64,000 nt of DNA. Source: Bacillus spongiae. GTDB lineage: Bacteria > Bacillota > Bacilli > Bacillales > Bacillaceae_K. Below are positions 53,107 through 62,976 of this stretch, in pieces. The notes beneath the pieces are model-generated. The model was given only the letters and a program-made list of their open reading frames with translations. It was not told where the DNA came from and ran no database searches. The stretch lies in the NCBI RefSeq assembly GCF_037120725.1, contig NZ_JBBAXC010000020.1:1-64000 (forward strand), read 5' to 3'. How positions within the stretch are numbered: the first letter of the stretch is position 1; each line of letters opens with the position of its first letter. Position numbers and translations under genes: made by a program.

Positions 53107-53622
53107 GTGCAATGTTTTGAGATTTTGAGTAAACAATATGAGCCTATGATTCATAAAATAATACAAACTCTGTTTATTTATAAAAATAAAGAAGAATTTT
53201 ATCAAACGGGTTTGATTGCTTTATGGGAAGCGAATGAACGCTTTGATCATCATAAGGGATCCTTCTCTACATTTGCTTATTCCTATATTCGAGGACGATT
53301 GTTAACGGAGTTAGCCAATATTCGCAAGAATGAAGAAAGAATGGTCTATCCACGTGAAGAATTTTGGTGTTCTATCAAGGACGAAGCTTCACCACCTTTT
53401 ATTCAACGAGAGCTCTTACTATCCTATTGCTTTCAGCTCACTGAAAATCAAACAAAATGGGTGCTCTATACGTGCGTCTACATGCTTTCAATTCAAGAGA
53501 TTGCGAAAATAGAGAATGTGTCAACCTCCGCCGTGAAAAAGTGGAGAAAAGGAGCTACAGATAAAATTAGAGGCTATCTTTCTACAAAGTCAGCATGTGT
53601 AAGTAATCTATTCGTTTACTAA
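53107..53622 (+). CDS. Sigma-70 family factor, group uncertain
   Basis: 171 residues from GTG 53107 (AAAGGA eight bases upstream); the frame is open to 53074. Region 2 is visible in FYQTGLIALWEANERFDHHK and GSFSTFAYSYIRGRLLTELA; region 4 helix-turn-helix is SIQEIAKIENVSTSAVKKWR. Region 3 is missing, as in ECF-like and ComX-like small sigma factors. No anti-sigma gene is adjacent. It could serve competence, given comK 9 kb away, but nothing in the sequence proves this. Confidence 0.75.
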   Translation: MQCFEILSKQYEPMIHKIIQTLFIYKNKEEFYQTGLIALWEANERFDHHKGSFSTFAYSYIRGRLLTELANIRKNEERMVYPREEFWCSIKDEASPPFIQRELLLSYCFQLTENQTKWVLYTCVYMLSIQEIAKIENVSTSAVKKWRKGATDKIRGYLSTKSACVSNLFVY

Positions 53623-53708
53623 CCAATATACTAGATAAGATGGTAGGATAATAAAGCCTATAAAGGTCGCTGTAGTACGATTATTGATTTAATAGAAAGA
53701 GCAGCATT

Positions 53709-53740
53709 AAAAGGATGCAAATGAATATTTGCATCCTTTT
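53709..53740 (+). terminator. Terminator after the sigma factor gene
   Basis: AAAAGGATGCAAAT / ATTTGCATCCTTTT, perfect 14-bp stem. Confidence 0.85.
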
Positions 53741-53839
53741 AAATTCCTCGTGATATTGGGTATAAAAGTTTAAGAATATCTATTGGTTTTCAATTTACAT
53801 AAATACCCAATGTTGGTATGATAATTACAGAAATATTAA

Positions 53840-53989
53840 TTAATGTTTAAACGGTAGGTCTTCATCCGTCAAATGTATTCCAGTTCCCAGTTCAGAATTG
53901 AAAAGAGAGACGTTACTTTCGTCTGCTGTGATAGAAGAACCTCCGATAATATATAATAAACTACCTACAATTACTAACTTTTTCAACAT
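53840..53989 (-). CDS. PapR-like exported signal peptide precursor
   Basis: 49 residues, read from the gap upstream of the PlcR-like gene on the opposite strand. AGGAGG lies seven bases before the ATG. MLKKLVIVGSLLYIIGGSSI is a signal peptide; the mature part ends TDEDLPFKH. B. cereus PapR is 48 residues, has the same layout and ends in ADLPFEF or SDLPFEY; its processed C-terminal heptapeptide binds PlcR. Divergent orientation differs from B. cereus, where papR lies downstream of plcR on the same strand. The similarity of the C-terminal motif and the neighbour support the call. Confidence 0.78.
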   Translation of the reverse strand: MLKKLVIVGSLLYIIGGSSITADESNVSLFNSELGTGIHLTDEDLPFKH

Positions 53990-54053
53990 GTTATTTCCTC
54001 CTTAGTTTTTTTCGAATTTAGATTATAAAAAAATGATGATTGGAGTTAAAACT

Positions 54054-54929
54054 TTGGATCAATATCGTGACTTATATATAGGAGATACAATTAAAGAATT
54101 AAGGTTTCATTTTGGCATTTCACAAAAAGACTTAGCTTCTGGGATTTGCACACAATCTTTGATTAGCCAAATTGAAAATGAAAGCATTGTTCCTAATTCT
54201 ATTCTTTTAAAACAAATAGCGTATAAACTGGGGATCTCCTTAGACAGTTTGTTTTTAATGGCAGAGTATCCAAAGTTTAACTTTGTCCAAAATTTCCGTG
54301 AGCTAGTGACAAAACACATCGTCAATAATGATTATTTTGATGCGTTAAAGCTACTGAAACTACAAACCAATAAATCTTCCCTGAAAAAAGGGAATATGTA
54401 TCAATTTGTGTTATGGGCAGAGGGCGTTTGCGTGTACTATGAGCAAAAAAATACTTCCCGCTCGATTCAAATTTTAAATGCTGCATTAAACCTTTCAGAT
54501 TCTCTTATCTTTTCTTTTCAAGATGCACAGATTCTAAATAGCTTAGCCATTATTCATGCAGAAGAAGGGAAGCTTAAGCAGTCGATAGGTTACTTCGAAA
54601 AAATTGTTTCCATCCACGATAAACTCCCTTTCCTTACCTTAAACCCACTGCTAACAAAGGTTTATTATAATCTTGCTAAGGTCCTAACGCTTCAAGAGTT
54701 ATATGAAAAATCCATTGATTATTGTCATGTAGGGATTTCTCGAAGTTTAAAGGATGAATCCATCTCTAATTTAGGTGAACTCTATTATCAATTAGGCGTC
54801 AACCATGAAAAAATGGGTAATGTAAACGAGAGTATAGAATGGTACCAAAAATCTAAAAGTATTCTCGACATGAAGATCCCCAATGATAGAGTCAGCATCG
54901 TAAATGAAAAGCTCTCAAAATTGTGTTAA
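54054..54929 (+). CDS. PlcR-like RRNPP quorum-sensing regulator (HTH plus TPR)
   Basis: 291 residues from TTG 54054 (GGAG eight bases upstream), or 298 from ATG 54033. N-terminal HTH DTIKELRFHFGISQKDLASG, then ICTQSLISQIENESIVPN, is of XRE/PlcR type. The remaining 220 residues form TPR pairs, for example LNSLAIIHAEEGKLKQSIGY, YYNLAKVLTLQELYEKSIDY and LYYQLGVNHEKMGNVNESIE. Length and layout match PlcR (285). Such regulators bind a re-imported peptide; the divergent 49-residue ORF is the obvious partner. Targets are unknown; no clean TATGNAN4TNCATA box was seen nearby. Confidence 0.85.
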   Translation: MDQYRDLYIGDTIKELRFHFGISQKDLASGICTQSLISQIENESIVPNSILLKQIAYKLGISLDSLFLMAEYPKFNFVQNFRELVTKHIVNNDYFDALKLLKLQTNKSSLKKGNMYQFVLWAEGVCVYYEQKNTSRSIQILNAALNLSDSLIFSFQDAQILNSLAIIHAEEGKLKQSIGYFEKIVSIHDKLPFLTLNPLLTKVYYNLAKVLTLQELYEKSIDYCHVGISRSLKDESISNLGELYYQLGVNHEKMGNVNESIEWYQKSKSILDMKIPNDRVSIVNEKLSKLC

Positions 54930-55591
54930 CCAAGAAGAGTTTATTTAAAGGCTAAACGAGCATCTCAAGCAATCATCATCTCCTTTCTGATGTAAAGTAT
55001 ACTGCAAGATTTTTAAAATATTTCAGAATATTAACATTTTAATATTGGAAATACTTTTCCATTATTATCTATCAGCTAGGAAAAGATGAATGAGCAATGT
55101 TTGTCATTGGCACAATAGCAATACTCTTGCTATGACAAGGACTTAACCTTTTGAAATAAGCCTATAATTGCTAGATGTCCACAATACAAATAAGAAGGAA
55201 ATTTTTGTGGAAAAATAGCGACGTTAATTAAAATCTATTATCATGTCCATGTTGAGGAGTAGACACGTTCTACAGGACGTCTTTTAGTAAGTTGTGTATA
55301 AAAAGGATTAAAATGTATATTGTCATTATGGTATTTTGTACTACCCAAGTGAGTGTGATAAACAGATGAATAAAATGATTTTCCTTGACCACAATGAGAC
55401 AGAAGGTAATTATGGTCCAAGTTAAATATGAGATATTGTTAGTAGAAAGTTATACAGCCAAATTACAGAGGGAAGCTTGATGAACCCATTCAATTTTAGA
55501 AAAAAGTGACTTTAAGTAATCCTCACGTTATAAAATATGCTAAAATAAGATTCGAAAAAACTACATTATATAAGGTAAAAGGAGAATTTTT
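54930..55591. other. 662-base intergenic region before ppaC
   Basis: No gene seen. It holds overlapping hairpins at 55098-55138: TTGTCAT pairs with ATGACAA, and ATAGCAA with TTGCTAT inside it. An extended -10 TGCTAAAAT lies near 55538-55546, a likely ppaC promoter. Confidence 0.45.
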
Positions 55592-56518
55592 ATGGAGAAA
55601 ACGCTTATTTTCGGACATAAAAACCCGGATACAGATACGATTACATCTGCAATCGTGTATGCTGATTTAAAATCACAGTTAGGTGCCAACGTAGAACCGA
55701 TTCGTTTAGGAGATTTAAATGGCGAAACAGACTTTGTGTTGAAGTATTTTCCGGTAGAGATTCCTCGTCTAGTCACAAACGTTTCAGCTGAAGCCAAAAC
55801 AGTTATTTTAGTGGACCACAATGAAAAACAACAAAGTGCAGATGATATTGATGATGTTCGAGTGCTTGAAGTAATTGATCATCACCGTATTGCAAACTTT
55901 GAAACAAGTGATCCGTTATATTATCGTGCAGAACCTGTTGGTTGTACGGCTACTATATTAAATAAACTATATAAAGAAAAAGGTAAAAATATTTCAAAAG
56001 AAATGGCTGGGTTAATGGTATCAGCAATTATCTCAGATACATTACTATTAAAATCCCCTACTTGTACAGAAGAAGATGTAGAAGCAGCTAAAGAACTTGC
56101 GGTCATTGCAGGAATAGAGTTAGATAAATATGGACTGGAAATGCTAAAAGCCGGTGCCGATATGAGTACGAAAACCGTTGCAGAATTGATTACTTTAGAT
56201 GCGAAAGAATTTACGATGGGTGATAGTAAAGTAGAGGTTGCTCAAGTCAATGTTGTAGAGGAAAATGACGTCTTAGGTCGTCAGGCCGAACTTGAAGAAG
56301 CTTTATCAGCAATAATAGAAGATAAAGGATTGGATTTATTTGTTTTTGTTGTAACGAATATCTTAACAAATGATTCAACTGCCATTGTCTTAGGAAGAAA
56401 AGCGGATTCAGTAGAAGAGGCTTTTAACGTACGTTTAGATCATAATAAGGCCTTGCTTAAAGGCGTTGTATCTCGAAAAAAACAAATTGTTCCAGTTTTG
56501 ACAAGTGCATTAAAGTAG
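55592..56518 (+). CDS. ppaC: Manganese-dependent inorganic pyrophosphatase
   Basis: Family II pyrophosphatase, 308 residues (309 in B. subtilis). DHH motifs: [43 protein letters not shown]. The C-terminal DHHA2 domain ends with [10 protein letters not shown], where the SRKKQ substrate loop is conserved. AAAAGGAG precedes ATG. Monocistronic; terminator at 56532-56575. Confidence 0.95.
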   Translation: MEKTLIFGHKNPDTDTITSAIVYADLKSQLGANVEPIRLGDLNGETDFVLKYFPVEIPRLVTNVSAEAKTVILVDHNEKQQSADDIDDVRVLEVIDHHRIANFETSDPLYYRAEPVGCTATILNKLYKEKGKNISKEMAGLMVSAIISDTLLLKSPTCTEEDVEAAKELAVIAGIELDKYGLEMLKAGADMSTKTVAELITLDAKEFTMGDSKVEVAQVNVVEENDVLGRQAELEEALSAIIEDKGLDLFVFVVTNILTNDSTAIVLGRKADSVEEAFNVRLDHNKALLKGVVSRKKQIVPVLTSALK

Positions 56519-56531
56519 TACATTGTCATTT

Positions 56532-56575
56532 AAAACATGGAGGCTTTATCTGACAGGATAGCCTCCATGTTTTTT
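56532..56575 (+). terminator. Terminator after ppaC
   Basis: AAAACATGGAGGCT / AGCCTCCATGTTTT, perfect 14-bp stem, then TTTAT. Confidence 0.92.
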
Positions 56576-57051
56576 ATATTTATTCATGTATGTTGTACAA
56601 AGAATTTCCCCAAAAAGATAGTATTACCACACAGCTAAGAGTATCTATTATCTTCTCATACAGTTACTCAAGATTCAGCAATCACATTTAAACGTCCATA
56701 GTTGTTTTACGTTTTTCTATTATCGACATTTTTGTGTAGATTACGAATAAAGTTGTATCGGTCACTAAAAAGATACACTGTCTTCCTCCTTTGTAGGAGT
56801 TTTTCTAAAGGCGTGATTGATAGTAGTGTTGTTCCATTAAACGCCATTTAATTGAAGACTTGAATTCGAGATAAATAAGAATTTTATCTAGTATATAATA
56901 GAACAAGCAATGGACAATTAAGGCTATTTCAATTTGGCAAGGTGTAAACTAAGATTACGGAAATATAACGAAGAATAGATGAGTAGTAATAACAAAGTGA
57001 TAGGACAGTAAATTCTGGCCGTATATGAAACCCATAAAAGGAGGAATAGTT
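56576..57051. other. Intergenic region with one copy of a dispersed repeat
   Basis: No gene. Contains GACTTGAATTCGAGATAA at 56857-56874 (25-bp repeat copy 56852-56876). Confidence 0.5.
56852..56876. repeat. Dispersed 25-bp repeat, copy A
   Basis: Identical over 25 bases to copy C (61129-61153). Copy B (59940-59964) has two differences. A shorter copy D (ACTTGAATTCGAGATAA) lies at 38591-38607. Confidence 0.75.
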
Positions 57052-57303
57052 ATGGCATCGTTCGTGTTATTAATAAAAGAATATGAAAATAATGAAGTTG
57101 TAGTCTACAGGTTTGGACCTAATGAAGACATTATAGGGAAAATAGAATTAAATAAAATAACAGGGCGCTTATATGAGATAAAACCTATACCAGATCCAAA
57201 TTTTTCATCTGAGTTTTATTATAAAAGAGCTGCAAGAAGATTGGCGGTAATCTTTTCTAGAGAAGGAGGGGTGTTTCCAGAAAAAACAGCATATCAGTCA
57301 TAA
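57052..57303 (+). CDS. Hypothetical small protein
   Basis: 83 residues from ATG 57052, with AAAGGAGG upstream; the frame from 57025 lacks one. SFVLLIKEYENNEVVVYRFG, then IGKIELNKITGRLYEIKPIP, and a basic part KRAARRLAVIF. It resembles small orphan or immunity-like proteins in polymorphic toxin loci, but I cannot name it. Its stop TAA is followed in the same frame by the chimeric relic. Confidence 0.55.
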   Translation: MASFVLLIKEYENNEVVVYRFGPNEDIIGKIELNKITGRLYEIKPIPDPNFSSEFYYKRAARRLAVIFSREGGVFPEKTAYQS

Positions 57304-57704
57304 AATATCACTATCCTCGATTGGCATAAGGAGAAAAGTAGGTGGTCTATCGCAAGTAATATTGGCGAAATTGAAAGTGAATTTGACTTTACTGATAGTA
57401 ATATAATAGATGTTAAGTGGACAAATAACTTAACCGATTTATCAATAAGAATTGACTACTATTGGGATTTACAAGAAGGTAAGTATACGACAAATGCGGT
57501 AGAGAGTATCCATTCTATCTTTCGTAAGGTGACGAAAAAAGGAGCATTTCCAAATGAAAATGCCCTCTTTAAACTCCTCTATTTACGTATTCAAGAATTA
57601 GAAAATAAATGGGATGGTGGACATATTCAAAACTGGTCTATCGTAATGACCCAACTTTTAGTCCGCGAACACCTTAAAAATCGAGGCCTAAAATACCTAG
57701 AGTA
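57304..57704 (+). pseudogene. Chimeric relic: unknown protein joined to IS256-type transposase end
   Basis: One open frame without a start codon. Residues from DWHKEKSRWSIASNIGEIES to IRIDYYWDLQEG look like the N-terminal part of an unknown protein. From 57484 the frame reads YTTNAVESIHSIFRKVTKKG, then AFPNENALFKLLYLRIQELE and NKWDGGHIQNWSIVMTQLL, the conserved C-terminus of IS256-family (mutator) transposases (YTTNAIES...RKVTK..FPND.ALFKLLYL). It probably records an insertion followed by deletion of most of the element. Confidence 0.72.
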
Positions 57705-58135
57705 AATTAGGACTTACACACTTTATTTAACAAACCCTTAACGATTAATTTCTTCACAAAATTTTTATAAAAACTCTCCCATTAAAGGAGAGTTCTAGTT
57801 AGATAAGGATTTCTGATCGTATCAAGTTCACTCATACCCAAGTTTACATAGTGACTTAAGAATAAGTTATAATTATTCCATTGCGTTCATAATAACGAAT
57901 TCGGCGTTACAGACTCTAATATCCTCATCCAAAACTGCGCAATCTATAACATTTAAATTCACGACCACTTTAAATAACTCCATTTATATTACGTGTACAC
58001 TAATATTTTTTCACATCGTATTTTTAAAGCCCTATAGTAATGTCAAATAGACACTAGAATATTCATTCTTCCTCGTTCCGTTTTCATATTTGTCTATATT
58101 ACAACAAATGGTCCTACTTTAAAATTGATCCAAGA
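57705..58135. other. Intergenic region
   Basis: A hairpin AACTCTCC / GGAGAGTT (57773-57794) without a clear U-run may end the preceding unit. Nothing else recognised. Confidence 0.4.
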
Positions 58136-58855
<720 letters not shown>

Positions 58856-58924
58856 GAGGACTATTCCCTTCTAAAAACAGACATCCCTCTATTATACAGG
58901 GGAAATGAAACGAGTCAATTACTA

Positions 58925-59103
58925 TTAAAGCACCCTTTCCGTAGATTCAAAAACAATGACAGGTTTTAATTCAGCGTGGCTTTCCACCTCTTTAAAAAAC
59001 TTAAAGAAATCACGTAATCCATTGGTATCATGCTTAAATTTGAAGGTCTTTCCGAAAGGTTGCTTTCTCCTGTTGTGACATCCAGGCCAATCACTGGATC
59101 CAT
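58925..59103 (-). pseudogene. IS110-family transposase N-terminal fragment
   Basis: On the minus strand ATG 59103 gives MDPVIGLDVTTGES, the usual IS110 opening with its GLDV catalytic start. A frameshift leads to QPFGKTFKFKHDTNGLRDFF, then KFFKEVESHAELKPVIVFES T, matching the DEDD domain up to the VxEST motif. It stops at 58925, and the rest of the transposase is missing. Confidence 0.72.
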
Positions 59104-59400
59104 ACGTTATCACATCTCCTTTTGGTAAATTTGTCGGTAGCCCCTGTCTATCTTGTAGTAACTAGCTTCGCTTGTTATGCGGGGTCTCTGCCCCAACCAG
59201 CCTCAAACATGTTTCTACAAGTAGGGGGTGGGCAGTATAGTCGACGGGATCAAGTCCCACGGGCGCTCACGTCCTACCCCGACTACCTAAAGAATAACCT
59301 ATAAAAAATAGGTCAACCAGATATATAATAACTCCGGTTAACCTTATAATACGATCGGGTGCTTTTCTGTGAGGGGAAGCCCCTTTTTTGAATCGGGGAT
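59104..59400 (-). ncRNA. Probable IS110 left-end region with bridge-RNA-like structure
   Basis: The 300 bases upstream of the IS110 fragment are much more GC-rich than their surroundings and full of short hairpins: GGGACTTGATCCC, GGGGCAGAGACCCC, and GGTAGTC / GGGGCTACC (minus-strand sense). IS110-group elements encode the guide (bridge) RNA in this position. The exact RNA limits cannot be set by eye. Confidence 0.45.
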
Positions 59401-59452
59401 TTCTATTAATTGGTAACGAAGCTATTAATTCAACATTCAATGAGTGAGTTGG

Positions 59453-59773
59453 ATGAAGAGTGAAGAATACTTTATAGAAAGTCAGTATACAGGGAAACAC
59501 TTTCATGGAGAATGCTGGGAACCAATTTATGAATGTTACATTGAATTGATTGTGGAAGAAAGGAAGGATGGGAGTTGGGATGTGTTCTTAGATGGATTTT
59601 TAGATGATTATGAAGATAATCTTCTATTAAATAAATTGGAATACCAAGACACACCAACAGGAATGTTCCTTTTTAATGCAAAAGATCATTATGATGTAAA
59701 GTATAAATTGAAAGATTGGGTTGAGAACGTATTAAGTAGAGTGAGGAAAGCAAAGACCAAAGAATTAAAATAA
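59453..59773 (+). CDS. Hypothetical protein next to an IS110 remnant
   Basis: 106 residues from ATG 59453 (or GTG 59444). The sequence is rich in aromatic and acidic residues: FHGECWEPIYECYIELIVEE, DGSWDVFLDGFLDDYEDN. No Shine-Dalgarno precedes either start, and the IS110 end lies just upstream, so the gene may be truncated at its 5' end. It could be an immunity-type protein. I do not recognise it. Confidence 0.5.
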   Translation: MKSEEYFIESQYTGKHFHGECWEPIYECYIELIVEERKDGSWDVFLDGFLDDYEDNLLLNKLEYQDTPTGMFLFNAKDHYDVKYKLKDWVENVLSRVRKAKTKELK

Positions 59774-59939
59774 CTGTAGCCCTTGATTTAGCGAGAAAAT
59801 ATTTAGAAAGAGAAAACTAATTTGTTATTGGAAATTCCTCTTATACAGACATTTATGATATTTTCGATTCAAGTCATCGGCAAAAGGGCGCAATTCAGAG
59901 TATGAGTTGGGCTCTTTTTTTGTGGAAAGGGCCATATTC

Positions 59940-59964
59940 TTGAAGACTTGAATTTGAGATAATA
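59940..59964. repeat. Dispersed repeat, copy B
   Basis: Differs from copies A and C at two positions. The upstream AAAGGGCCATATTC matches AAAGGGCCAGATTC before copy C, so B and C extend to about 38 bases. The rest of the gap 59774-60059 shows no gene. Confidence 0.7.
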
Positions 59965-60059
59965 CATAATAATATTGTACTATATGCTAAAATGATAGAA
60001 AAATATTATTCGAGATTTTTAGAATGAACCATATGAAACTATTATAGGAGAGTCCCAAA

Positions 60060-60986
60060 ATGAAAAAGAAAATGAACTATTTAATCTTACTTTTCACGAT
60101 TATCTTTATGGTTGGTTGTACCAACGTAGAAGATGCATCCATTACAGATAAAGAAACAGATCCACAAGAAGTAACCAAAGTTAATACAAATAAGAATAGT
60201 GAAAAGGGCGAAGCTACCACTACGGTTGTTGATGAACCAGTAGTAGAGGAAACACCAAGCGAATCAAATGATGACCTGTTCTCAGGATACAAACTTATTG
60301 AAGTTGATGGTGGTGATTTGTCTGGGTATCGCGAATCTAACGTCGCTGTTGACATTGGTTATGGGGACCGTGAATATTGGGCATTTACTAATGAATACGG
60401 GCAACTGGTACGTATCATTGCAGACGAAATCATTTTACAAGATGGCCGTAACGAGCCTGTATTATCGTCTGGCAGATACTACTCTGATGAGGCAAAGGTT
60501 CCTGGTGTCGAAAGTGATGTCTTAGATGAAGGACATATTATTGCTGATTCTCTCGGAGGGGTATCGAACGCTTATAATATTACTCCACAAGATAGTAATC
60601 TCAACCGATTTGGTGATCAAGCTTATATGGAAGACGGGATCCGTAGTGCAGGTGGAGCCACTAATTTTGAAGCTATTATTACATATCCGAATACGGAAAC
60701 ACAGATTCCTTCAAGTTATCAGTATACCTATACTTTAATGGGTAACGAAATTGTTGATACATTTGACAATGTGAATCCTGATGAAGTAATCCAATCAGAT
60801 AGTGAGCCTTCCGATTCAACGAGTTCAAACCCAAACGGTGATATTTCTAGCGTTGATACTAACGGTAATGGACAGGTGACAATTAAAGAAGCAAAAGCAG
60901 CTGGTTTCAGTATGCCAATAATGAGTGATCATTGGTTATACCCCTACATGCGAGATAATGATGGAGATGGGATGGTTGGAGAGTAA
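60060..60986 (+). CDS. Lipoprotein DNA/RNA non-specific endonuclease
   Basis: 308 residues. Lipobox FMVGC anchors the protein outside the membrane; a Thr/Glu-rich linker (about 25-70) follows. The nuclease domain (about 75-245) has DEGHIIADSLGGVSNAYNIT and PQDSNLNRFGDQAYMEDGIR, the H-x-x-x-D-x-L-GG...N..PQ...N pattern of Endonuclease_NS_2. The C-terminal 50 residues carry DTNGNGQVTIKEAKAAGF and DNDGDGMVGE, an Excalibur/EF-hand-like calcium site. It may degrade DNA at the surface, for nutrition, competence or defence. GGAGAG precedes ATG; terminator at 61040. Confidence 0.85.
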   Translation: MKKKMNYLILLFTIIFMVGCTNVEDASITDKETDPQEVTKVNTNKNSEKGEATTTVVDEPVVEETPSESNDDLFSGYKLIEVDGGDLSGYRESNVAVDIGYGDREYWAFTNEYGQLVRIIADEIILQDGRNEPVLSSGRYYSDEAKVPGVESDVLDEGHIIADSLGGVSNAYNITPQDSNLNRFGDQAYMEDGIRSAGGATNFEAIITYPNTETQIPSSYQYTYTLMGNEIVDTFDNVNPDEVIQSDSEPSDSTSSNPNGDISSVDTNGNGQVTIKEAKAAGFSMPIMSDHWLYPYMRDNDGDGMVGE

Positions 60987-61039
60987 ACTGTAGATTTGAA
61001 ATAAAGTCACGATGTTTATAAAAAAGATACGACGCTTTA

Positions 61040-61070
61040 CCCTTTGGATATAGATCCAAAGGGATTTTTA
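61040..61070 (+). terminator. Terminator after the nuclease gene
   Basis: Perfect 10-bp stem CCCTTTGGAT / ATCCAAAGGG, loop ATAG, then ATTTTTA. Confidence 0.88.
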
Positions 61071-61561
61071 TAATTAGAGATAGAAAATCTGAACGACAAT
61101 ATAGTTATACCAGAAAAGGGCCAGATTCTTGAAGACTTGAATTCGAGATAAATGCGAAATCTATTTGAATGATGTTGGTGGTTCGTAGTGAAGTTTAGTC
61201 TTCTAGTAATTTTACGGGGTTATGGAAAACTGAGGGGAAAGTGCTCAATCCATATTTTGATTTTCATTTCCATTTAGCTTAAGTTCATTTGAAAAAGAAC
61301 CTTTTAGGCTTAACCGTCATTCCTCCGTTCTGTAAATTTGAAAGAATACGCTATAGAAGAGATTAGTGGTGCAATCACTATTATAAAACTTTCATATATT
61401 AATAATGGGACTACCTGAAAAATCCCATTCCTCCTTTCGAAAGTTACGTGGAACGAATACACGTAGCTTTTTTATGTCAATCTAGTTATTTGTACAGGCA
61501 TTCTTTTTCTATTTACATAAAATAATAGGAGGAAAAATCAAGGAGAAAGGAGATGATCCTG
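61071..61561. other. Intergenic region with repeat copy C and a second terminator
   Basis: Repeat copy C at 61129-61153. Terminator AAGTTACGTG / CACGTAGCTT (61441-61473) with a T-run, although no gene precedes it. CATAAAATA at 61516-61524 fits a sigma-K -10 (CATANNNTA) upstream of the next gene. Confidence 0.5.
61129..61153. repeat. Dispersed repeat, copy C
   Basis: 25 of 25 bases identical to copy A. Confidence 0.8.
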
Positions 61562-61870
61562 ATGGGACAACCTAACTTTCCAGATCCATTTAATGGATTA
61601 CCTGATTTAGATAAAAACCAAACGCTTTTATTTCTTCTAGCCACCGTAGGACAAGAAGAGCTCGCTCTCGCGCACATTATGAACGCTGAAGGAGAGAAAA
61701 TTCAAGCAGCTGTTATGGCTTTTGAAGATGATTGCTTAACGATCGAAGATTTGCTTGCAGTGAATGATAACGTAAACGAAACACTTAAACATGTTATTAA
61801 AAAGGAAATGTTGCTTCAATTCAAAGTAGAAAACGTGCTTGAATTATTTGAGACAGTAGACGATTGCTAG
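61562..61870 (+). CDS. Small helical protein preceding beta-helix genes
   Basis: 102 residues from ATG 61562 (GAAAGGAG nine bases upstream); ATG 61553 is also possible. GQPNFPDPFNGLPDLDKNQT, then mostly helical sequence with LALAHIMNAEGEKIQAAVM. That stretch recalls the LAHIINAEGEKIQ helices in hypothetical, sometimes surface-linked, proteins of spore formers; this is memory, not a search. It is 45 bases upstream of two beta-helix genes, so it likely shares their promoter. Function not known. Confidence 0.65.
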   Translation: MGQPNFPDPFNGLPDLDKNQTLLFLLATVGQEELALAHIMNAEGEKIQAAVMAFEDDCLTIEDLLAVNDNVNETLKHVIKKEMLLQFKVENVLELFETVDDC

Positions 61871-61915
61871 GAATGAACAGTCAAGACAATATCTAATTAG
61901 AAAGGAGGGAGAAAA

Positions 61916-62914
61916 ATGACAATTTTTATTGTACCAGATGACTTTCCTACCGTTCAGGCTGTGATTGATAACGTTGTTCCTCCTATTCTTGTATCGGGAG
62001 ATTCAATTGAAGTAAGAGCTGGGACATTTCCTTCATTTGTGCTACCGGATGAAGATCAAAATGGAGACCCTCTTGAACGTGTTCGAATCGCTGGTTGTGG
62101 AATCGGGAAAACTATCTTTTTTGGAGGAGCAAGTGATGGTGTTGTTATTGATGGGTCACCACAGACTTATTTAAAGGACTTTACCGTACAAAACTATAGT
62201 GGTAGCGGTGTCCTCCTTCAGATAGGACCGAACTTAAGTGGTGATAACTGTGTGATTCAAGATATCGAAGCGACATTCAACGGAATTGGATTTGATATTC
62301 AAACGAATGATAATACGCTTGTGAATAATTTTGCTACTTTTAATGTAGAAGTGGGTGGCGGTTTTGCAATTATGGGAGAAGATAACTGCTTATTCGAAAA
62401 TTCAAGTAATGAAAATAGAAGAGGGTATTATGTGACAGGCACAAACAATCAACTGGTAGATAATATCGGGAAACAAAACGCTCAAGATGGGTTTTTATTA
62501 ATAACGGGTGGAAGTAATACATTAGTTGGAAATTTAGCTCAAAAAAATAACATTGGGATAAATTGTCAAACAGATAATAATTTAATAAAAGAGAACCGAT
62601 CTTGTAATAATATTAACCATGGTATTATTTTGGTTGGAGACGTAGGTTCTGAACCAAATGGGAATCGTGTTGATGGAAATATTGCTCGAGGAAACGGGTC
62701 TCCGTTGGGAGTTCTAATTGATTCAGGAATTTTTGTAATCGATGGTGCAGGTACTGTAAATCCGAATGCGATTACCTTTAATAAATTAAAGTTAAATGAA
62801 GACTTCAGCATTTTGGATGAAGCAGGTCTTGCAACGCCAAATATTTATAATGGTAATGTGTGTACAGATAACCCAAGTAGTCCACCTGAAGCGTGTGACC
62901 CGGGGATTAATTAA
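61916..62914 (+). CDS. Right-handed beta-helix repeat protein
   Basis: 332 residues of parallel beta-helix coils with turns such as GDNCVIQDIEATFNGIGFDI and TDNNLIKENRSCNNINHGII. N-terminal IFIVPDDFPTVQAVID, GDSIEVRAGTF and RIAGCGIGKTIFFGG match the other two paralogues. It ends CTDNPSSPPEACDPGIN. No signal peptide. AAAGGAGGGAG precedes ATG. Middle gene of a probable three-gene unit. Confidence 0.82.
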   Translation: MTIFIVPDDFPTVQAVIDNVVPPILVSGDSIEVRAGTFPSFVLPDEDQNGDPLERVRIAGCGIGKTIFFGGASDGVVIDGSPQTYLKDFTVQNYSGSGVLLQIGPNLSGDNCVIQDIEATFNGIGFDIQTNDNTLVNNFATFNVEVGGGFAIMGEDNCLFENSSNENRRGYYVTGTNNQLVDNIGKQNAQDGFLLITGGSNTLVGNLAQKNNIGINCQTDNNLIKENRSCNNINHGIILVGDVGSEPNGNRVDGNIARGNGSPLGVLIDSGIFVIDGAGTVNPNAITFNKLKLNEDFSILDEAGLATPNIYNGNVCTDNPSSPPEACDPGIN

Positions 62915-62976
62915 TGTCGAAACCTTTTTGTATCTAGCATCATGAAAATTTATTGAAGGGGGGAGGTAAAAAAATT

